64,000 nucleotides of DNA, taken from contig OZ024927.1 of the NCBI GenBank assembly GCA_964017235.1, positions 29,469,160 to 29,533,159 of the forward strand, given 5' to 3'. Origin of the DNA: Sabellastarte sp. h YS-2021. Its lineage: Eukaryota; Annelida; Polychaeta; Sabellida; Sabellidae. Under the pieces are notes generated by a model. It was not told the DNA's origin, made no database searches, and saw only the letters and a program-made list of their open reading frames with translations. Both the position numbers and the translations under genes were made by a program. Positions within the stretch are counted from its first letter, which is position 1, and every line of letters begins with the position of its first letter. This document shows, one piece after another, positions 33,570 through 46,282 of the stretch.

Positions 33570-36500
33570 TGTAAAGTAGGGGACTAGGTGGTTTGCTTGC
33601 CAATGCTCAGAGATTGCAAGTGCAGAATATTTGCAAACCAGTGTGCACTGCTTTCTGTGCACTGCTCTCTTGACTACCTTTTGACCTATGACCTGAAAAT
33701 TTCTTGAAAGAGACATTGTGACTGCGTAAACATAAGATTTTCTTTTGTCAGGATGTATAACAGAAATTGGGTGCCTAATACATGTCACCAGTGAAATAGA
33801 ACCTAATTACTGCATAATTCTTGCCCTACAGTTTTTATAAACATAACATATAAAGAACATAACATACACAAACATAATTTCATACACAAAACAGTTATGT
33901 GTAATAAAACCATTTTCAAAAAGTGAGTCTTGCAAATAATTCACAAAGCAATATTGCTTAAACCAGAAGCAATTGGTAAAAAAAGCACTCTACTTTTTAT
34001 AATAATAGTACCAGTATACATATCTTACTCAATTTGGATTATGTGTCATGTTCATCTTGAGTTGGATTCAAGCCCACACACAGAAAAGAGCCAAATCATT
34101 TTTTGCTAAACCCAATTGTCACCACACCATTGAGGCCCTGTTTCGTTGGTAGCAGTAAAAGATTTTGCCAACACAGTAGATCAAATATATTTTTGCAGGA
34201 GGAACTTCTCTCCCTTTACGTGAGTGTGTTATGATTGACAGTGTGCACAAGAGTTTGATTTACTGGATCACCATACTCCAAAAATATGTAACTTGAATAT
34301 ACATTTGGATGATAGAAATTTGATATTAGTAGGTAAACTTCATGTGTTTGATGTGTTTACATGTTGCCCAATATTTTCATTTTGCAATAATTTGTGTTTC
34401 TTTTGGTAATAAACCATCAACTTATTCACACTTATTTAAAAGCAAAAGCTGTGTTAGACATTTTCACAAATTCATATGTAGGAAACTTCCTATGTTCTTT
34501 CAGAACCCAAAGCTTTTCTTGAGAAAAACTGTCATGTGAACTTTTATTCACAGCCTCTGAGTTCCTACTCTCTCTTATTCCCCAGAAGAAGTTGTGAGTT
34601 GATTTATTGCTGCTCTAACCTTAACCAGATCTTCTCAACATCGAACCCAAAAAGTAAAAATGTGTAAAAGTGTAAAATAGATTTCTTTTATCCCCTTGAC
34701 CTGCGGTGAGAAAATTTGCTCCCAGGGGAGGAGAGATTTTCTAGCTATTGTTCTTTTCAGCCATACTTAACTGTGTAGCTATTGATGTGACAGCTCAAGT
34801 CAACCTGTTGGCTAATGTTATCCACTACTTTAGTTCTCAGCAGGGAATTGAAAATAAGGACATTTCTGTACAGAGCATTAAGGCAACTGACTTCATTCTT
34901 AAAGCTACCGTCCCCGCTTAAAGCTACTGAAGTTTCTCATTGCTGCATCACTGCTCAATTTAAAGATAGTCAAAATATGATTAGACATTTAATTGATTTA
35001 CTAAAAGCCACTATTAAAAAGAAGTGATCATGTAATATGCTCATTTGCATATTCACTATTTTGAGCTATTTTAATAGTATGGCTTTAGTTGCGATAACTT
35101 TGAGCAGAGTTGTTTTGACTCAGAGAAATAGCATGGGAGTTTATTAAGTTAGGTGCATAAGGAAGTGTGACACTGTGTTCCTGGATGCTGAAGAGACTCT
35201 CTTTTCCTCCATGTTGTTGTTTTTTTTTCGCTCACAACCTGAGTTAAGATTCAAAGTGTGTTCGTATTTTAAAGAAGCATCAACATGAAAAATATATTTG
35301 ATCATGTTTTGCTACTTCTGTGTTTTAAGTGCATGAATAAATACAGTCGCCTTTAGGAGCATTAGTATGAGAGTTGTATTTTTTACTAGGACAATTCAGT
35401 CTATAGTATTTTTCTGAGATAAAGTACGAGTATGAATAGACTTCAAAAATACAAGGCAAAGATCAGACTAGGACAATATACATTTGCTGTATCAAGCAAA
35501 GTACTGAGGACTTGAGTGTGTTCTGGAATTTAGATGAGGATAGGATGTGACAGTCAAATAAAGGCAGCAGAACTAGGTTGTCTAAGCTGATTTTTTTTAT
35601 GCGACGCCTTTTAGTTTCCATGCACATGCATTAAAAGTCTGTTAAATCGATTGACCTTTTTAGAAAAACAAATTAAATCCTTGGAAGTCTTTCTCTCTTA
35701 TCTGGAAATAATGGTTAAGTATAATTATTTGGCAGGTTTCAGCTGTGTTCAGGATTATTTTAAGTGTAGGAGAAACTGAGATTTCTTTAAAATTATAGAT
35801 TACTTAAAGATACCTCAGTTTTTATTTCAATTTAATTCAATTCTTTGACTTACACTACTAAAAGGAACACAATAGTTTGTATTTATTGGAGATTCGAAAC
35901 TAAAATTTAATAAACATAAATCTAATGTTTAGGTTATTCTTTTTATATTCATTGATGCTTAAACTGTGTATTTTATTTTTTTAATTACATGTACTGAAAG
36001 AGTATAAATTTAAGAGAATATTGCAAACCAACCAATCTCTCCTGGGCAATTTGTAGAACTAGGTCATGATAAACCTCTTGATATGTGAAAAGAAACTCCT
36101 GTTTTGGAGAGAAACATCAGTTTCGTTAAAACTGCACACCTGATTTTAACAATAGGTGTGACACCAACAGCAATTTAGTTGCAGGTATGACTGAAGTGTT
36201 GTTTTGATACATTTGATTAGAGCAGGAATAAGATGGAGATACAAAAATAGGAATGAAGGTATGTAACATCATTTGCTTTGTCTGAACCAGGTGGTAATAT
36301 AATTTACAATGGTTCTTCAGCCACACAAGTATTTTTCAAAAAATAGAAGACACTGCAATGGGTCTAAGTGTATTATTACGAAGGAAAACTGATATTTGTT
36401 TTTAACAAAAAGACCAAGGGTATATTTTGAATCATGTAGAAATATTCTTTTTAAAGAAAAGAAAAATAATCCTACACCGTGTAGTGAAATTAGAAAGGTC

Positions 36501-36941
36501 AAAAGTAAGTTCAGCTCTAAAAGTATAATTGTTTTAACTCAAAGGTTGTCTTACTTTTATTTCCTTTGATAGATATAACTGGAAATCTTCATGAGTGATA
36601 TATTTTTTCATATGTCTAATGAGGAATGTTTTACTGTTATTATCCACAATTTTGTATCAATAATAACTGAAATCAGTTTATATTCAAAGTAAGAATACAC
36701 AAAAAGCTGTGATATATACAAAAATGTCACAGCATAAACTCTGATCCAGGGAAATCTTAGACATCCCTCAACTCTTTTTGACTTAGGTATTAAATGAGGA
36801 CTGAATGACTTTTTTTCCCAGAATTTGGTGCTGAATTTGTATTCCATCAGGTGCAGACAGTAGGTTCACCGCTCATCAGGTGGATTCACAATGATTCTAT
36901 GTAAGTCAAATTTGGTGAACTAAAAAATACAAAGACTAAAG
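33570..36941. other. AT-rich unique sequence, no gene seen
   Basis: Short frames such as 34342-34539, 34815-35027 and 36126-36326 lack domain-like composition. Around 35030-35060 an octamer-like atgctcatttgcatatt occurs, too little to call a regulatory site. Confidence 0.45.
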
Positions 36942-37618
36942 TCTAGGGAAATCTCTGATTCTACTAGTAAAACTTCTATCTCAGTTTCTGCTAAAAGAAT
37001 TTGAGATTCTCCTAGTGGAAACCGAGATCACAACTTAAACTAAGAGATTGAGATGTTCTTGAGGAATATAGATGAGTAAAATATCAAAGTGTGTTTCTTA
37101 AAAATCACATTTATTGAAGTCAAATGAAAAAAAAATGTACATCATTTTATCATTAAACATAAAATAAACATTTGACATTGTGGGACACAGATCAATAAAT
37201 GTTTGTTTTATCCCTATAAGACCTAACCAGTAGCTGCTCAGGAATCAAATGATTTATCTTTTGAAGACTTACTCAGAAAGAGTAGCTGCTCAGTGTTGAA
37301 AAGGGCTATGATAAAGAAACCTACCGTTTAGCGCCTTAGAAATTATTCCAATAATTATTCCAATCAGTATTCCTGCAAACCTTGTCTCAGATTCAGGAAA
37401 ATGTCCAACATTCACTGTAACCTGTATTTCATTCATTTAAGTTCATCAAGGAATAAGATCACAGTTTTAAGTGGAAACTCCGATTCACCAAGGAGAAACT
37501 ATGAACAGAAATTGTCCAGTAGAATCTCCAGTTTTCACCGTGGAAATGGAGATTGCAGTTTCTTCTTTTAGAAATTCTAATCAGATTTTCTAAAAGTAGA
37601 ATCAGAGATTCTCCTAGA
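36942..37618. mobile_element. MITE-like element with AATCTCTGATTCTACT ends
   Basis: Inverted ends 36942-36965 and 37595-37618 share TCTAGG, two variable bases, then AATCTCTGATTCTACT. The interior has further variants of 'gagattctcctag' and 'ggagattgcagtttc'. Between 37080 and 37440 the sequence is unlike the ends. No coding capacity. Target duplication not resolved. Confidence 0.6.
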
Positions 37619-37784
37619 TTGGAGTCTCTACTGTGACATTTTTATGGGGCCAGTGAGTTTAAAAACTTTATTCGTTAACTTATGATTTATCAACAAATCC
37701 TGCCTAGATTGTATTATGCAACAAAACAAGCAAAAGTTCTGTAAAAATACCTTTCTAATGATGTGTGTAACATATTTGTACCTT

Positions 37785-38599
37785 ATACCTAGTAAACATT
37801 TTCGCGTTTTAAAAACATTTGATAGGGAACTTTTATCAAAGGTTAAAAAATGATGGGTACAAAAACTATTTATAATAGAGTGATTTTAAAACATTTTATG
37901 TAGGCCATTTATGAAACATTTAATGATAGATATTAGAAAAACATTACACATTAACATGATAATATCTAAATAATAATGGGGTCAGAGGTCAAATTCAATA
38001 TCTCTTTAAGGTTGCACACTAATATTGTTTTTATGTGTAAAACTGTAAGATAGTGGCTTAAAATTTGTGCTCCCTTTTAATTCTTACTTCTAGGGATTGC
38101 ATGTGGGTCAATTTTTGACAAAGTCCTGTAAAATCCATTACTACTGCTCACTGCCATCTTTGTTTGGACATGTTTGACGGTGAAGCTTAAATAAGCATTC
38201 CGACAATATGGGTTTAAAAAACATCTTTGATAGAATGTTTTTAAAACATTTGATGAACAATATTGTTTAAACAGTCTGTGTGTACTGTTTATCAACCATT
38301 TCATGATGAATGTTTGAAAAACATTTCCAGCATAACCTTCATTTCTTCAGCTATGTTATAAATGTTTAAAAATCTTTCAAGTCAATCCTAGCTTCTTAAG
38401 TTATTTTATAAAGCATTTAATAAACATTTTCAGTAAACACATTTGTATATAGAATGTTTATAAAATGTTTTTAAACATTACAACGTAAAAGTTTGCTTGG
38501 AAACGTTTAGAAAACCATAAGATAAGGTTTAAATAGGTTTTAATAACGTTTTGTAAATGTTTAAACCATTTAAAAACATTTCTAATGTTTACTGGGTAT
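37785..38599. mobile_element. MITE-like element built of AAACATTT repeats
   Basis: The left end ATACCTAGTAAACATT (37785-37800) matches the inverted right end aatgtttactgggtat (38584-38599). TA on each side of CC(T/C)AGTAAACATT would fit a Tc1/mariner-type duplication. Many copies of 'aaacattt' and its complement 'aaatgttt' are scattered inside, often as TTTTAAAACATTTGAT. No transposase. Confidence 0.6.
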
Positions 38600-38784
38600 A
38601 CATAATAATGAAACAGCAACATGAAAATTCTCACTTCTTGATGAATTTGTAATACCAAATATGTACATTAATTATGGTGCCGAGTTTTACACAAAAAAAA
38701 AGTATGTCCCTATCTGCATGATTTTTCCCTATTTAAATCACATACAATGTGTGATGAGTGAGAAAACACTTTATATGGTAAAAG

Positions 38785-38990
38785 GTTTTAATCCCGTGAA
38801 TTATGGCATGGGATAATGGCATACAGGGTAGCACTTTCGTCTCCCACCTCTCAGATCCTCGGTTCTTCCACTTGATCACCCTGAAAGGGGAAAGTTGGCA
38901 GCTATATGCTAGTACTGGATAGTTTTCAGCACTGAATCTTTTTAAGCACGAACTCCAGCAAGGCTTGCGCTTCTAGAGATCACTTTCTTT
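38785..38990 (+). repeat. Possible SINE fragment before the 5S-derived SINE
   Basis: The string 'ggcatacagggtagcacttt' followed by 'cctcggttcttccac' has the layout of a degenerate tRNA-derived head. The B box is poor. It directly precedes the 5S-derived unit and may be part of the same composite element. Confidence 0.3.
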
Positions 38991-39265
38991 TGTCTGTGGA
39001 CTTTCATGAATTGTGGTGTAGCATGATGAGTGCCTCCTCACTAAAGTTAAGCAGCAATTGTCTGCGTTAGTACTTGGATGGGTGACTGGTTCAGTTCAGT
39101 ACTCGTGTCTCTGATGGCTTTGCAGCCTGCACTAGTGGACTGAAACCCCTTTTGGCCTTGTTACTAACAAGTATGCACTGCTTTCCCTTATTCTCCAAAA
39201 ATACCCATTGTCATATGACATATGCAATATATTGAAAGCAACATTAAACCCAAATCAATCAATGT
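38991..39265 (+). repeat. 5S rRNA-derived SINE (SINE3-type)
   Basis: The internal 5S promoter is recognisable: AAGTTAAGCAG at 39044-39054 (A box) and gttagtacttggatgggtga at 39066-39085 (C box), with correct relative spacing for 5S rRNA. The 5' part is diverged and the 3' half of 5S is replaced by an unrelated body and a tail 'ttgaaagcaacattaaaccc' with (atca)n end. The tail resembles that of the tRNA-type SINE at 61661-61880, which suggests mobilisation by the same LINE. Not a functional 5S gene. Confidence 0.75.
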
Positions 39266-41085
39266 TATTGCAATATGTCTAATTAATGTACCTTAGTTAC
39301 AGTCATTATGTATGATGATTGATATTGCAAATCAACTGTGACACATATCAAAAATATATCGGTAACATAACGGGTATTTCTAAAAAAAAACTTTGGAAAT
39401 TTGTCCAAATGAGACCTAATTATTATAGTGCTATGATAATCATGCATAACACTTTTACTGTTGTTACAGGTCAATAGAAGATTTGATATTATTTGGAACA
39501 ATGGAAGAATTAGCACCTTGATGATGAAAGGACCCAGTTATTAGCACTTTGTGTCGTTCTCAAAATTACCTCTGTCATAGCTCCCGTCATTCTTGAGGAA
39601 ACAATTAGCAAATATTTTTCTCAGTATGATAAAAATACACTGGTCCAAACTCCCTGGTGAGTTAAGTGTTTATTGGAAACAAACAAGTGATAATCATTTC
39701 TCCCCTGACATGATCTTCACATTAGTAATTTGTTTCTGAGAGAATATTATTGTTTTCCAAGGTACATAACATGATGTCACATATTTTTGACATGGAATAT
39801 TTAATTTTCTGGTAAATGTAAATTTGTATCTTAAAATAGCCTAAGGCATTTGTGTTTATTTTTCTAAATCCTGTAAAAATTGATGAAGTTTATTAAGTTG
39901 AAATTTAAAGAAAATTCGTGAATATAATAAAGTTTGAGAAATATACCTGAGGCTTGTGTATTCATTTCTTGTTTTTGTCATTTAGGTATATCAGATATAT
40001 ATTTTGTTGTAATTTTAGATTTCAGTCAGCGATGCAATAACATCACAGAATACATAAAGTGATCGAACATTTTTGTGCTACATTTATACAGTATTAATAT
40101 ATCCAATCATTGCCAGCATATATAGTACTTTGAATTAAAGCACTCTTCCAAGGCTGTTGAGCTATTTGGTTTCATACCCCTTTTCATTGTGTGAGATTAC
40201 TTTTTGGGGGGTCAGACCAAACCATTACCCATTTTTTTTCTCTCTCTCTTTTACATGTAATCTTTCCGGGAACTGCAGTCTGTTTGACAATTATACCTCA
40301 GATCTAATAGGATTTCTGATGGCTTTCAGCTCCAATATCTTAAGCTGTCTTGGTAGAGAGTTGGGGATATGTTTCGTAATAACCTTCGGCTGGAATTTCC
40401 TGGCAAAGTGACATGAAGGGGGTATTAGTTTTACAGGCCAGTGGCTTGTTCAGAATGACTTGGTTACTTGTTGAAGTGGCTATAACCGGGCAATACAATA
40501 ATGTATTATGGTTTGATTTGCCTGAAATGAGAGTTTAGATCGCCCATTATAAAGTACTTATGGTACAATAAGTAGCAATAAGGTGGGAGTGTTCTTTGGT
40601 TATGTTTTTGTGATTCAGTACAGAGAGATTGGAGGAGTTCTATCTCTTCTGATAGTTATGTGACAAAAGCAGAAGTGTCATACAGAGCTTGAGGATGAGG
40701 TTCAGTTGAGTTATAACAGAATGAAATGTTATGATGCAAGATGTATTTGATAAAGTAGCAACATGAAGTCCGTTTTGGTGTATCTTTATTATATATAGGA
40801 AATTTGGCATGAAACTGTTGCTGTGTCAGATCTTGATGAAGTTTATCAAATAAATGAATAAGCAAGTTGAAGTGTGGCTGGTGTGTAATCATTTGAATAA
40901 GAACATTAAAAAAGTTTTCAGTCCTATGAGAAGGCATTATGTACTTCTCCTTTGTATTTAGCTCATACATCAGAATGTGTAGTAAAACTTTTATCATGCA
41001 AACTTCGTTATGAAAGTCAAACTGCCCTGCATGTAGATATACAAATAAAAAAAAATGTCTTAGCCACAGCTTTGCATTTAATGTT
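39266..41085. other. AT-rich sequence, no gene confirmed
   Basis: A 158-codon minus-strand frame at 40656-41132 is the longest here but is rich in His, Phe, Leu and Ile, lacks any recognisable motif and overlaps a LINE fossil in the opposite direction. It is treated as chance. Confidence 0.45.
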
Positions 41086-41180
41086 TCAAATTTATGGGGT
41101 GAGTTCCATGAGGCCATCTGAATAGCCATCATCTTTCAGGTGCAAATTGAAGACACGTCTCTTCAGTAAAGCCTACACTC
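41086..41180 (+). pseudogene. LINE polymerase C-terminal fossil
   Basis: The plus strand reads NLWGEFHEA and, after a frame change, FRCKLKTRLFSKAYTL. This matches the same L2/CR1-like C-terminal signature (LW...LP...., F...LKT.LF..AY) as 53446-53817 in the opposite orientation. A stop and a frame break lie between the two pieces. Confidence 0.6.
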
Positions 41181-41752
41181 TAGCTATCCTGTCTCATTGG
41201 TGTCTTTCTGGTGGCAATCTGCTAAAATTATTGTAACCTCTCACAATTGAATAGCTTCTGTAATATCCACTGGAAGTATTTTAGATAAAAGAATGGTAAA
41301 CAGTCTGGATAAATAACAGAATTCACCCACCAAAAGTCGACCATATTGAATTGTGTTATTGGTCATTGAGAGTATTTTTTGATTATAACTATGTTCTTGG
41401 TCTTGTAATTAATACTATCCCATGTGATTTGAGCTTCATTTTGCAGTTCAGAACTTTTCTAAAAGTTTAACATTGCATCAAAATATTAAAAATATATATT
41501 CAAACTTTCAAAATCCATGAATAAATATGCCCTTACATCCAAATGAAATTGAGAATCTACTTGTGGCTAATTGTGTAATCTGTTCATTGTATCTACTATA
41601 GACTAAATAAGTGTATATATTCAGAAGCTACCATGTTTGTAGGTTTTGACAATTTCCTTAGCAAATGCAAGAAATAAAAAAAGATAAAATAAGAAGATAT
41701 CTAAGGGTAAATTTATGTTGTTCTTATTCATACTTTAGGGTCCTAGTCATAA
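41181..41752. other. AT-rich sequence, no gene seen
   Basis: No feature was recognised. Confidence 0.5.
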
Positions 41753-44700
41753 TTATGTCCACCCCCCTGGGGGGTGGATATATTATTTTTGCTTTTTTCG
41801 CCGTCCGATGTCCGATGTCCGATGTCCGGCGTCCGGCGTCCGGCGTCCGATGTCCGGCGTCACGCATGGTTTCCGCTCATTTAAAGGAAAAGTATTAGAG
41901 CTATTGTCACCAAATTTGGTATGCAGGCTTATTGGGTCAGTAGCTTGCTTGGGATTGCTTTTGGCTGTTGTACCTCTTTTGCTTACTGAGTAATACTTAA
42001 GTACAGCTATTTTCAGTACCCATTGGTTTCCGTGCATTTAAGCCAAAATAATTAAAGATATTTTACTACAATTTTGAATACAAGATTGTTATGTCCATAG
42101 CTCGCTTGGTATTGCATTTGGGACTGATAGCTTTGTCAGTACATGAGTAATAGCCATTTAGGTACTTCATTGTGTATTTTCAGTACTACTTTTGAGTAAT
42201 TTGCTTCTATCTCCTTAACCGTGCGAGATAGAGCGATTTCGGCAAAATTTTCGACCCGCAGGGTATCTGAGGAGTGTACTCTTTGCAATTTTCAAAAAAT
42301 TTTCCCCTCCCCAAAAATGGCGGCCATTTTGAATTTTCGAATTTTTGCCAAAAATGGCAAAACACAAATTTGCTTCTATCTCCTTAACCGTGCGAGATAG
42401 AGCGATTTCGTCGAAATTTTCGACCCACAGGGTATCTAAGGAATGTAATATTTGCAATTTTCAAAAAAATTTCCCCTCCCCAAAAATGGCGGCCATTTTG
42501 AATTTTCGAATTTTTGCCAAAAATGGCAAAACACAAATTTGCTTCTATCTCCTTAACCGTGCGAGATAGAGCGATTTCGGCAAAATTTTCGACCCACAGG
42601 GGATCTAAAGAATGCAATCTTTGCAATTTTCCAAAAATTTTCCCCTCCCCAAAAATGGCGGCCATTTTGAATTTTCGAATTTTTGCCAAAAATGGCAAAA
42701 CACTAATTTGCTTCTATCTCCTTAACCGTGCGAGATAGAGCGATTTCGGCAAAATTTTCGACCCACAGGGTATCTAAGCAATGCAATCTTTGCAATTTTC
42801 AAAATATTTTCCCCTCCCCAAAAATGGCGGCCATTTTGAATTTTCGAATTTTTGCCAAAAATGGCAAAACACAAATTTGCTTCTATCTCCTTAACCGTGC
42901 GAGATAGAGCGATTTCGTCGAAATTTTCGACCCACAGGGTATCTAAGGAATGTAATATTTGCAATTTTCAAAAAATTTTCCCCTCCCCAAAAATGGCGGC
43001 CATTTTGAATTTTCGAATTTTTGCCAAAAATGGCAAAACACAAATTTGCTTCTATCTCCTTAACCGTGCGAGATAGAGCGATTTCGGCAAAATTTTCGAC
43101 CCACAGGGGATCTAAGGAATGCAATCTTTGCAATTTTCCAAAAATTTTCCCCTCCCCAAAAATGGCGGCCATTTTGAATTTTCGAATTTTTGCCAAAAAT
43201 GGCAAAACACTAATTTGCTTCTATCTCCTTAACCGTGCGAGATAGAGCGATTTCGGCAAAATTTTCGACACACAGGGTATCTAAGCAATGCAATCTTTGC
43301 AATTTTCAAAATATTTTCCCCTCCCCAAAAATGGCGGCCATTTTGAATTTTCGAATTTTTGCCAAAAATGGCAAAACACAAATTTGCTTCTATCTCCTTA
43401 ACCGTGCGAGATAGAGCGATTTCGTCGAAATTTTCGACCCACAGGGTATCTAAGGAATGTAATATTTGCAATTTTCAAAAAATTTTCCCCTCCCCAAAAA
43501 TGGCGGCCATTTTGAATTTTCGAATTTTTGCCAAAAATGGCAAAACACAAATTTGCTTCTATCTCCTTAACCGTGCGAGATAGAGCGATTTCGTCGAAAT
43601 TTTCGACCCACAGGGTATCTAAGGAATGCAATCTTTGCAATTTTCCAAAAATTTTCCCCTCCCCAAAAATGGCGGCCATTTTGAATTTTCGAATTTTTGC
43701 CAAAAATGGCAAAACACAAATTTGCTTCTATCTCCTTAACCGTGCGAGATAGAGCGATTTCGTCGAAATTTTCGACCCACAGGGTATCTAAGGAATGTAA
43801 TATTTGCAATTTTCAAAAAAATTTTCCCCTCCCCAAAAATGGCGGCCATTTTGAATTTTCGAATTTTTGCCAAAAATGGCAAAACACAAATTTGCTTCTA
43901 TCTCCTTAACCGTGCGAGATAGAGCGATTTCGTCGAAATTTTCGACCCACAGGGTATCTAAGGAATGTAATATTTGCAATTTTCAAAAAAATTTCCCCTC
44001 CCCAAAAATGGCGGCCATTTTGAATTTTCGAATTTTTGCCAAAAATGGCAAAACACAAATTTGCTTCTATCTCCTTAACCGTGCGAGATAGAGCGATTTC
44101 GTCGAAATTTTCGACCCACAGGGTATCTAAGGAATGCAATCTTTGCAATTTTCAAAAAATTTTCCCCTCCCCAAAAATGGCGACCATTTTGAATTTTCGA
44201 ATTTTTGCCCAAAATGGCAAAACACAAATTTGCTTCTATCTCCTTAACCGTGCGAGATAGAGCGATTTCGTCGAAATTTTCGACCCACAGGGTATCTAAG
44301 GAATGCAATCTTTGCAATTTTCCAAAAATTTTCCCCTCCCCAAAAATGGCGGCCATTTTGAATTTTCGAATTTTTGCCAAAAATGGCAAAACACAAATTT
44401 GCTTCTATCTCCTTAACCGTGCGAGATAGAGCGATTTCGTCGAAATTTTCGACCCACAGGGTATCTAAGGAATGCAATCTTTGCAATTTTCCAAAAATTT
44501 TCCCCTCCCCAAAAATGGCGGCCATTTTGAATTTTCAAATTTTTGCAAAAAATGGCAAAACACAAATTTGCTTCTATCTCCTTAACCGTGCCAGATAGAG
44601 CGATTTCGTCGAAATTTTCGACCCACAGGGTATCTAAGGAATGTAATATTTGCAATTTTCAAAAAATTTTCCCCTCCCCAAAAATGGCAGCCCTTTTGAA

Positions 44701-45096
44701 TTTTCGAATTTTTGCCCAACATGGAAAAACACAAACTGGCCTTAACCGTGCAAAATAGAGTTATTTTGTTGAAATTTTCGACCCATAGGGTATCTAAGAA
44801 ATGTACTCTTGGCAATTTTCAAAAAAATTTCCTTTTCCCAATAATGGCGGCCATTTTGAATTTTCAAATTTTTGCCAAAAATAGAAAAACAGGAATTGGC
44901 TTCTATCTTCTTAACCGTGCAAGATAGAGTGATTTCGTCAAAATTTTCAACCCAACCAATGCAAAAAGGCATGAAGCGGAAATAAATTACATCTACACTA
45001 TCAAATATTTAAGCATCATTGATATATTTTACAAATGAAACAGGGTCTTGTAAGACTACTGTACAATTTGGGCAAAAGGTTCATGGGTGGACATTA
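41753..45096 (+). mobile_element. Non-autonomous element enclosing a long tandem array
   Basis: The element 41756-45093 begins TGTCCACCC and ends GGGTGGACA, flanked on both sides by TTA (41753-41755 and 45094-45096). The head holds a hairpin, ccacccccc-T-ggggggtgg (41759-41777), followed by short tandem gtccgatgtccggc words (41803-41860). Then comes ~340 bp with two diverged 'ttggtatgcaggcttattgg'-type units, then the 169 bp array, then ~120 bp to the right end. A TTA duplication is typical of Harbinger-type MITEs, but a 9 bp terminal repeat is short, so the superfamily is open. No gene. Confidence 0.6.
42203..44972 (+). repeat. 169 bp tandem repeat, ~16.5 units
   Basis: Unit starts (gcttctatctccttaaccgt) are spaced 169-170 bp from 42203 to ~44570, with two more diverged units at ~44739 and ~44898. 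Each unit holds 'gcgagatagagcgatttcg', 'ttttcgacccacagggtatc', 'aatggcggccattttgaatt' and 'tttttgccaaaaatggcaaa'. Variants recur with a 507 bp period (for example 42384-42698 repeats at 42891-43205, and 42722-42964 at 43229-43471), showing a three-unit higher-order repeat. Outer units are more diverged than inner ones. The many frames of 74, 80 and 104 codons on both strands are by-products. Confidence 0.95.
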
Positions 45097-46282
45097 CACA
45101 TGATAATGTGTGTTCTTCTATGCTATCCTGTTTCTATTCGCATCTACTATCAACAGGGCGGCCTATTTCTAGTTTTAAACATAACATAAAAGATTTTTGT
45201 TTAAATTTCATTCATCATTTCAGGAGTCTTGAGAAAGGCTACTGTGGTAATTGTCTGATCCAGAAATAGAGGAGACCTCTTCTATAAAAGACAACTGCTT
45301 GTTTTTATAAGTTCAAACTAAGGTTGGTTTAATGAGAGTTCTATGTTCAATTGACGGAATGGGACAAAAATAATGAGCCCTGAAAGACAGAGAGGGAATA
45401 ACCCTCAATTGTGTCCTGATGACAAAAATATTCTCACATTATTGTGAAGCTTAAACTTAAACTCAGGAATCTGAGTAATAAATCTATTTGTTAAATATTT
45501 AGTACTGCTGCCTAATGAATATATATACATATATATATGTATATATATATATATATATAGTAGCTTTAGTATTTCAATTGAAATTTAGTTATATCTTATA
45601 TTTAAAACATTTCTAATGATAAATGCTTGACAAAAGTTTTGAGCCAAAAATATTCAGTCAGCATCAGCATTTGTTATTTTGACAGCCACTTTTTATATTA
45701 ACATTGCGAAGATATTCTACTTTAACACAACAAGGTAAGGTGTTTGAAATTATCCTTGTGCTGAAGTGGTAACACATTTCTTTACTCTTCCTTCTATCTT
45801 TAGTTTTGAGCCCAAAGTCAGTGAGAAAGTTTATGGAAAGCAGCTGATAATCTCAATACTTGGTCAAAGGGTGGGAAGACATTTCTTTTGTTGACAAGAC
45901 AAAAGCATTTTGTGCATTTTTTTTTATAAAATTGATCAGGAAGACAAAGGAGGTCTGTTATTGCACCCCAAAGCTATTTTTACTGGCGCTAATTTACTCC
46001 AGAACACTGGAAAAGAAAAATATTTGAAGAGCTATTTTCAGATATGTTTCCATAAATACAAACTTTTAGATGCATCATGTTTATGAGATTAAATCCCAGT
46101 TTCTCATCAGAAGATCTTTTCTAAAGAAAACTCAAAAAAGTGTCACTGCCCCATTGAACAGCTACACAGTACTTTGTTTCGTACTCTTACTTGCATATAT
46201 TTTACAATAAGTACACTTGAATATTTATAATAATTGATATCATAGAAATTTATTTACACATATATAATTACAAGAGTAAAAA
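45097..46282. other. AT-rich sequence with an (AT)n microsatellite
   Basis: An (ata)/(ta) microsatellite spans 45521-45559. No gene was recognised. Confidence 0.6.

Noticed and set aside
38991-39110. 5S rRNA gene
   Set aside because: Only the internal promoter boxes match. The 5' and 3' stems of 5S are not conserved and a SINE tail follows.
40656-41132. 158-codon minus-strand frame
   Set aside because: Composition is His/Phe/Leu/Ile-rich with no motif, and it overlaps a LINE C-terminal fossil on the other strand.
42215-44972. Long series of 74-, 80- and 104-codon frames on both strands
   Set aside because: They repeat with the 169 bp unit, occur on both strands at once and have no domain. 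The unit is merely free of stops in some frames.
42203-44972. CRISPR-like array
   Set aside because: Units are contiguous 169 bp near-identical repeats without unique spacers, in a eukaryotic context with no cas genes.
45514-45560. Origin-like AT-rich element
   Set aside because: It is a plain (AT)n microsatellite.
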